Assembly: GCA_001953115.1 (NCBI GenBank)
Contig: LSSL01007779.1
Location: 1 to 64,000 of the forward strand
DNA: 64,000 nucleotides
Direction of reading: 5' to 3'
Source of the DNA: Smittium mucronatum
Lineage: Eukaryota > Kickxellomycota > Harpellomycetes > Harpellales > Legeriomycetaceae
The translations under genes were made by a program, and so were the position numbers. Below are positions 61,501-64,000 of the stretch, piece after piece. Numbering within the stretch: the first letter of the stretch is position 1; each line of letters opens with the position of its first letter. The notes beneath the pieces are model-generated. The model did no database searches. It saw nothing but the letters and a program-made list of their open reading frames with translations, and was not told the origin of the DNA.

Positions 61501-61716
61501 TTGTTCTTCTAATTTTTTTATTGCATCCTGAGTTTCCTGATCAGTTTGAAATTCTAAATTAGTGTTGTTATGTACATTTTCAACGAAATCTCCAAGAGAG
61601 TAGTTAGCAAAATCCATATCATTGTGTAAATTAATTCCAAATTCAGTATCGAAATCCATAGGATAATCTTCGTGCATCTCCAAGAGATCTTTATTTTTTA
61701 CAGCGCCAGTATTCAT
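55549..61716 (-). CDS. giant protein with two tandem DUF8032-like domains
   Basis: Two long minus-strand frames are one gene. Exon 1 is 61716-59695 (674 codons) and exon 2 is 59628-55549 (1,360 codons with stop), joined in phase 0 over a 66-nt intron (GTAAAT...TTGTAG) to give about 2,033 residues. The first domain (about 395-490) has FTYTLNGKFLRY, YPKAHC, YKGNRWDYENSCN and GWRLAFLN...QRAVDSYRN. The second (about 603-697) has VDVYTRNRFDRI, CVYPRAL, YKGALGRWAFEVSCNEIAWK and, across the intron, LAWLNKPRLASKRPVMQKCL. The rest is disordered: an acidic N-terminus, a KRRK-type basic patch near 265, a Gln-rich stretch at about 1393-1470 and a Ser/Asn-rich C-terminus. DUF8032 is, as I recall, a fungal domain of unknown role; the Gln-rich tract and basic patch suggest a nuclear regulatory protein, which is inference. 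Confidence 0.85.
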
Positions 61717-64000
61717 TTTTTTTTTAAACTGATTAAAAAAATAAGGTTTAATTAAATCGAATATTGATCAAAAAAATTGATCAGAAACTTGGAAAGAAAG
61801 AGCGATAGATTAAGTTCGAGGTCTTTTAGAGATAAAAAAAGCGTTTGAAACCCCGAAATCGATTAAAACATTTGGTTGCTAGGAGGCTTGCATAAAATTT
61901 CAATCTTTTCTAATTAAAAATCTGATTAGAATGGATATGATCTGCTTATGTGCGACCGAAAAACTTCAATATAGGGAATGTAAAAATGTTATTAAAATGA
62001 TAGTTTAATAAGATTCTAACCAAGTCTTACTAAAAGATTGTAGAAAACTGGAATTAAGATATAAATTTGGGTAAACTATCGGTTTGTTTTTTGTTGATTG
62101 TGAAACAGATATATTGAAATTAAAACGTGTAGTTAAAATGTATTTCATCCAAAAAGACCTTGAATATCATAAAAATTTATCATTGGTTGCAAATATAAGC
62201 AAAGCAATAAATTTATCAAACTAATCTACGTGTCGGAATTGATTTAATCCTGAACAGGAAATATGATCTTTTTTATTTTTTTTATTGGCTATATTTTTTT
62301 TGATTTTTTCTTTTTGATCTCTTTAGGCCTAATATTCAAAACAGAGTAATAGACTATTAGCAAATTTCAACTGATGGCCAATAAATACCTCTAATACAAA
62401 AGTAGCTTTCATAATCAAATGGTTCTTCATGATTCACATCAATTATTGCTAAATTGGCACAAATCGAATGCGTTTAAAATATCTTTTTTAAATATTCTAT
62501 TGTTTAATACTTTATCAATTTAACCCCTTTTAGTTCAGATGAATCATCTATAGCTTTTTATATACCGAAATTGTTCGATCTGTTTTATAATATATTTACT
62601 TTAGCCAAACTACCTCAAAAACTCTGAATTAGAAGCCTCATTTCATATCTCTATTTTACACTGAAATTCAACTTAATTCATAATTAATCGGGTGCCACAA
62701 TCTAGCTTAATCAATCTGAATCGTAAGAGGCAATTTTATTAGTATGAAGGTGTAGCCCAAAGAAAATTATTTTTTCACTTTAAATGAGGTGCTTATGAAT
62801 AATATATTGAAAATTAGATGGTTTTTTCTATAATGTCATTTTTTCACATCTAAATCTTGGTAGGATTGTATCTAATATTGATAGAATAAAAAGAAATAAT
62901 CTAAATATTATAAGGTTGCTGCTTATAATATCCAAACTTCTAATAATAAATTTAATGCAATGTTTTAGGGTGCTATAAGATGTTCTTTCCTTGATTGATT
63001 ATATCAAACCTTCATATTACTTTGCACTATTTTTGTTTTTGATCAATCTGGACAACTATTTAGTCAAGTAGGACTAAAGCTCCTTATGATGACAGCCCTG
63101 AGATTAGAGGAGCTGGTTAGCTTGAAACATCCCCCCCCCTTTTTTTTTAATGCACAGATTCTGCTGTTTAAATTATGAGATCTTATATTCAAGCAGTTTA
63201 TAATAATAACCTCCTATTATCCTCATTATTTTTACAAAAAAATCCATTTTTTAACATTTTATATAAAGTTCTCTCTAATTTGAGTTTTAATTATCAAGAG
63301 AACCTTTGTTCGTTTTAAGTAAATTTAATTTATGGATATACAACAGCCTGTTATTAGACCCAATTTAAATAATAACTTGACATTTAAGTACTACTTTAGT
63401 GTTATTGGAAATATTTTTTCAAATATCCAGCTGGTACGGAGTATGGTAAACTCATTAAAAAACAAGATATGTGTCCTTTTTAAACCTAAAATGACCTTGT
63501 TAATATTTCAAAGTGTAATTTTTAATGTATTTACAAAAAAAAAAGGCTGTATATATCCTTAGAAAAATATCTTTGGGTGTATTTAATTAAAATTAAGAGG
63601 ATATTTCCAACAATAGCTATTATTATCACTATGATATTTGTTTATATTTGTTGTATATGATTAAATCGATCATTTTTAACTTTAGGTAAATATTCATTAA
63701 AATAATAAGCGCTTATACTTATATAGAATAAAATGATTTATGTAAAATTTTAGTAATTCTATATTTTAATTAAAGTTTAAAATATTAAAAACGATATAAT
63801 ATTTTATTCAATCTGAAATTAAGTAAACGGTGAATAAAAAACATTAGTTTCGATAAAAATACATTTAGCAATAGAATTTAATCGCTAATAATAAATAATC
63901 AATCTAAATTTATGGCAATAAATAAAAATATGGCAAATTATTAGGAATTTTTTTTCCTAAATAATGAATTCTAGCAAGGTTTCACTTTTATATCAAAATA
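61717..64000. other. upstream region of the DUF8032 gene and AT-rich flank
   Basis: No supported gene. The part next to 61716 is the likely promoter and 5' leader of the minus-strand gene. A run of nine C at 63131-63139 abuts a T-run. A lone TTAACCCCTTT near 62520 resembles the TTAA-element termini but has no partner. The 76-codon frame at 63332-63562 is not convincing. Confidence 0.5.

Noticed and set aside
62517..62535. TTAACCCCTTT as another TTAA-transposon end
   Set aside because: No matching inverted terminus with TTAA was found on either side within the window.
1..64000. tRNA, rRNA, snRNA genes and CRISPR arrays
   Set aside because: I looked for B-box/T-loop strings, 5S- and U6-like motifs and spaced direct repeats and found none that hold up. 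This was by eye and could miss a divergent RNA gene.

Overview
This 64 kb window looks like nuclear DNA of an AT-rich fungus. The evidence is a set of intron-bearing eukaryotic genes (proteasome beta-4, RNase H2 catalytic subunit, Uba4/MOCS3, glycogenin, serine palmitoyltransferase LCB1). A very long fungal-type regulatory-like protein with DUF8032-type domains and low-complexity Asn/Ser/Gln-rich protein tails point the same way. Introns are short (about 60-200 nt), start with GTA in nearly every case and end in TAG, AAG or CAG. The standard genetic code is used. An early-diverging lineage such as the trichomycete gut fungi (Harpellales, Smittium-like) would fit the base composition and gene style, but that placement is inference.

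Layout. 1-10.8 kb: AT-rich sequence with a decayed GC-richer coding relic (6258-6750, minus), a SINE-like retroelement (7645-8258, minus), a 53-bp tandem duplication, a TTAA-flanked MITE and a piggyBac-like transposase scrap. 10.8-12.8 kb: a three-exon coiled-coil protein. 15.7-20.0 kb: a compact cluster of proteasome beta-4 (+), then 65 bp later RNase H2A (+), convergent with Uba4 (-). 20.0-37.0 kb: a gene desert of about 17 kb. Its first 10 kb is almost featureless AT-rich DNA; its distal third carries decayed coding sequence, a DDE-transposase tail, a SINE copy with a perfect 13-bp target duplication, and a nested piggyBac-like element. 37.1-40.4 kb: a four-exon glycogenin with a very long low-complexity tail. 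40.4-48.2 kb: another AT-rich desert with a partial SINE copy, a MITE candidate and a 101-bp tandem duplication. 48.7-50.4 kb: LCB1. 50.4-55.0 kb: desert ending in the best-preserved SINE copy. 55.0-61.7 kb: a possible small ORF and the large two-exon DUF8032 gene (-). 61.7-64 kb: AT-rich, no gene seen.

The genes are scattered housekeeping functions (protein turnover, DNA/RNA hybrid removal, tRNA thiolation/urmylation, glycogen priming, sphingolipid synthesis) with no sign of a pathway cluster. The most novel content is a short poly(A)-tailed retroelement family. It has at least five copies, target-site duplications, drastic 5' truncation and an A-box-like promoter motif, and it encodes no protein that I can see. 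The large DUF8032 gene is also notable, because two apparently separate reading frames join through a 66-nt intron inside the second of two tandem domains.
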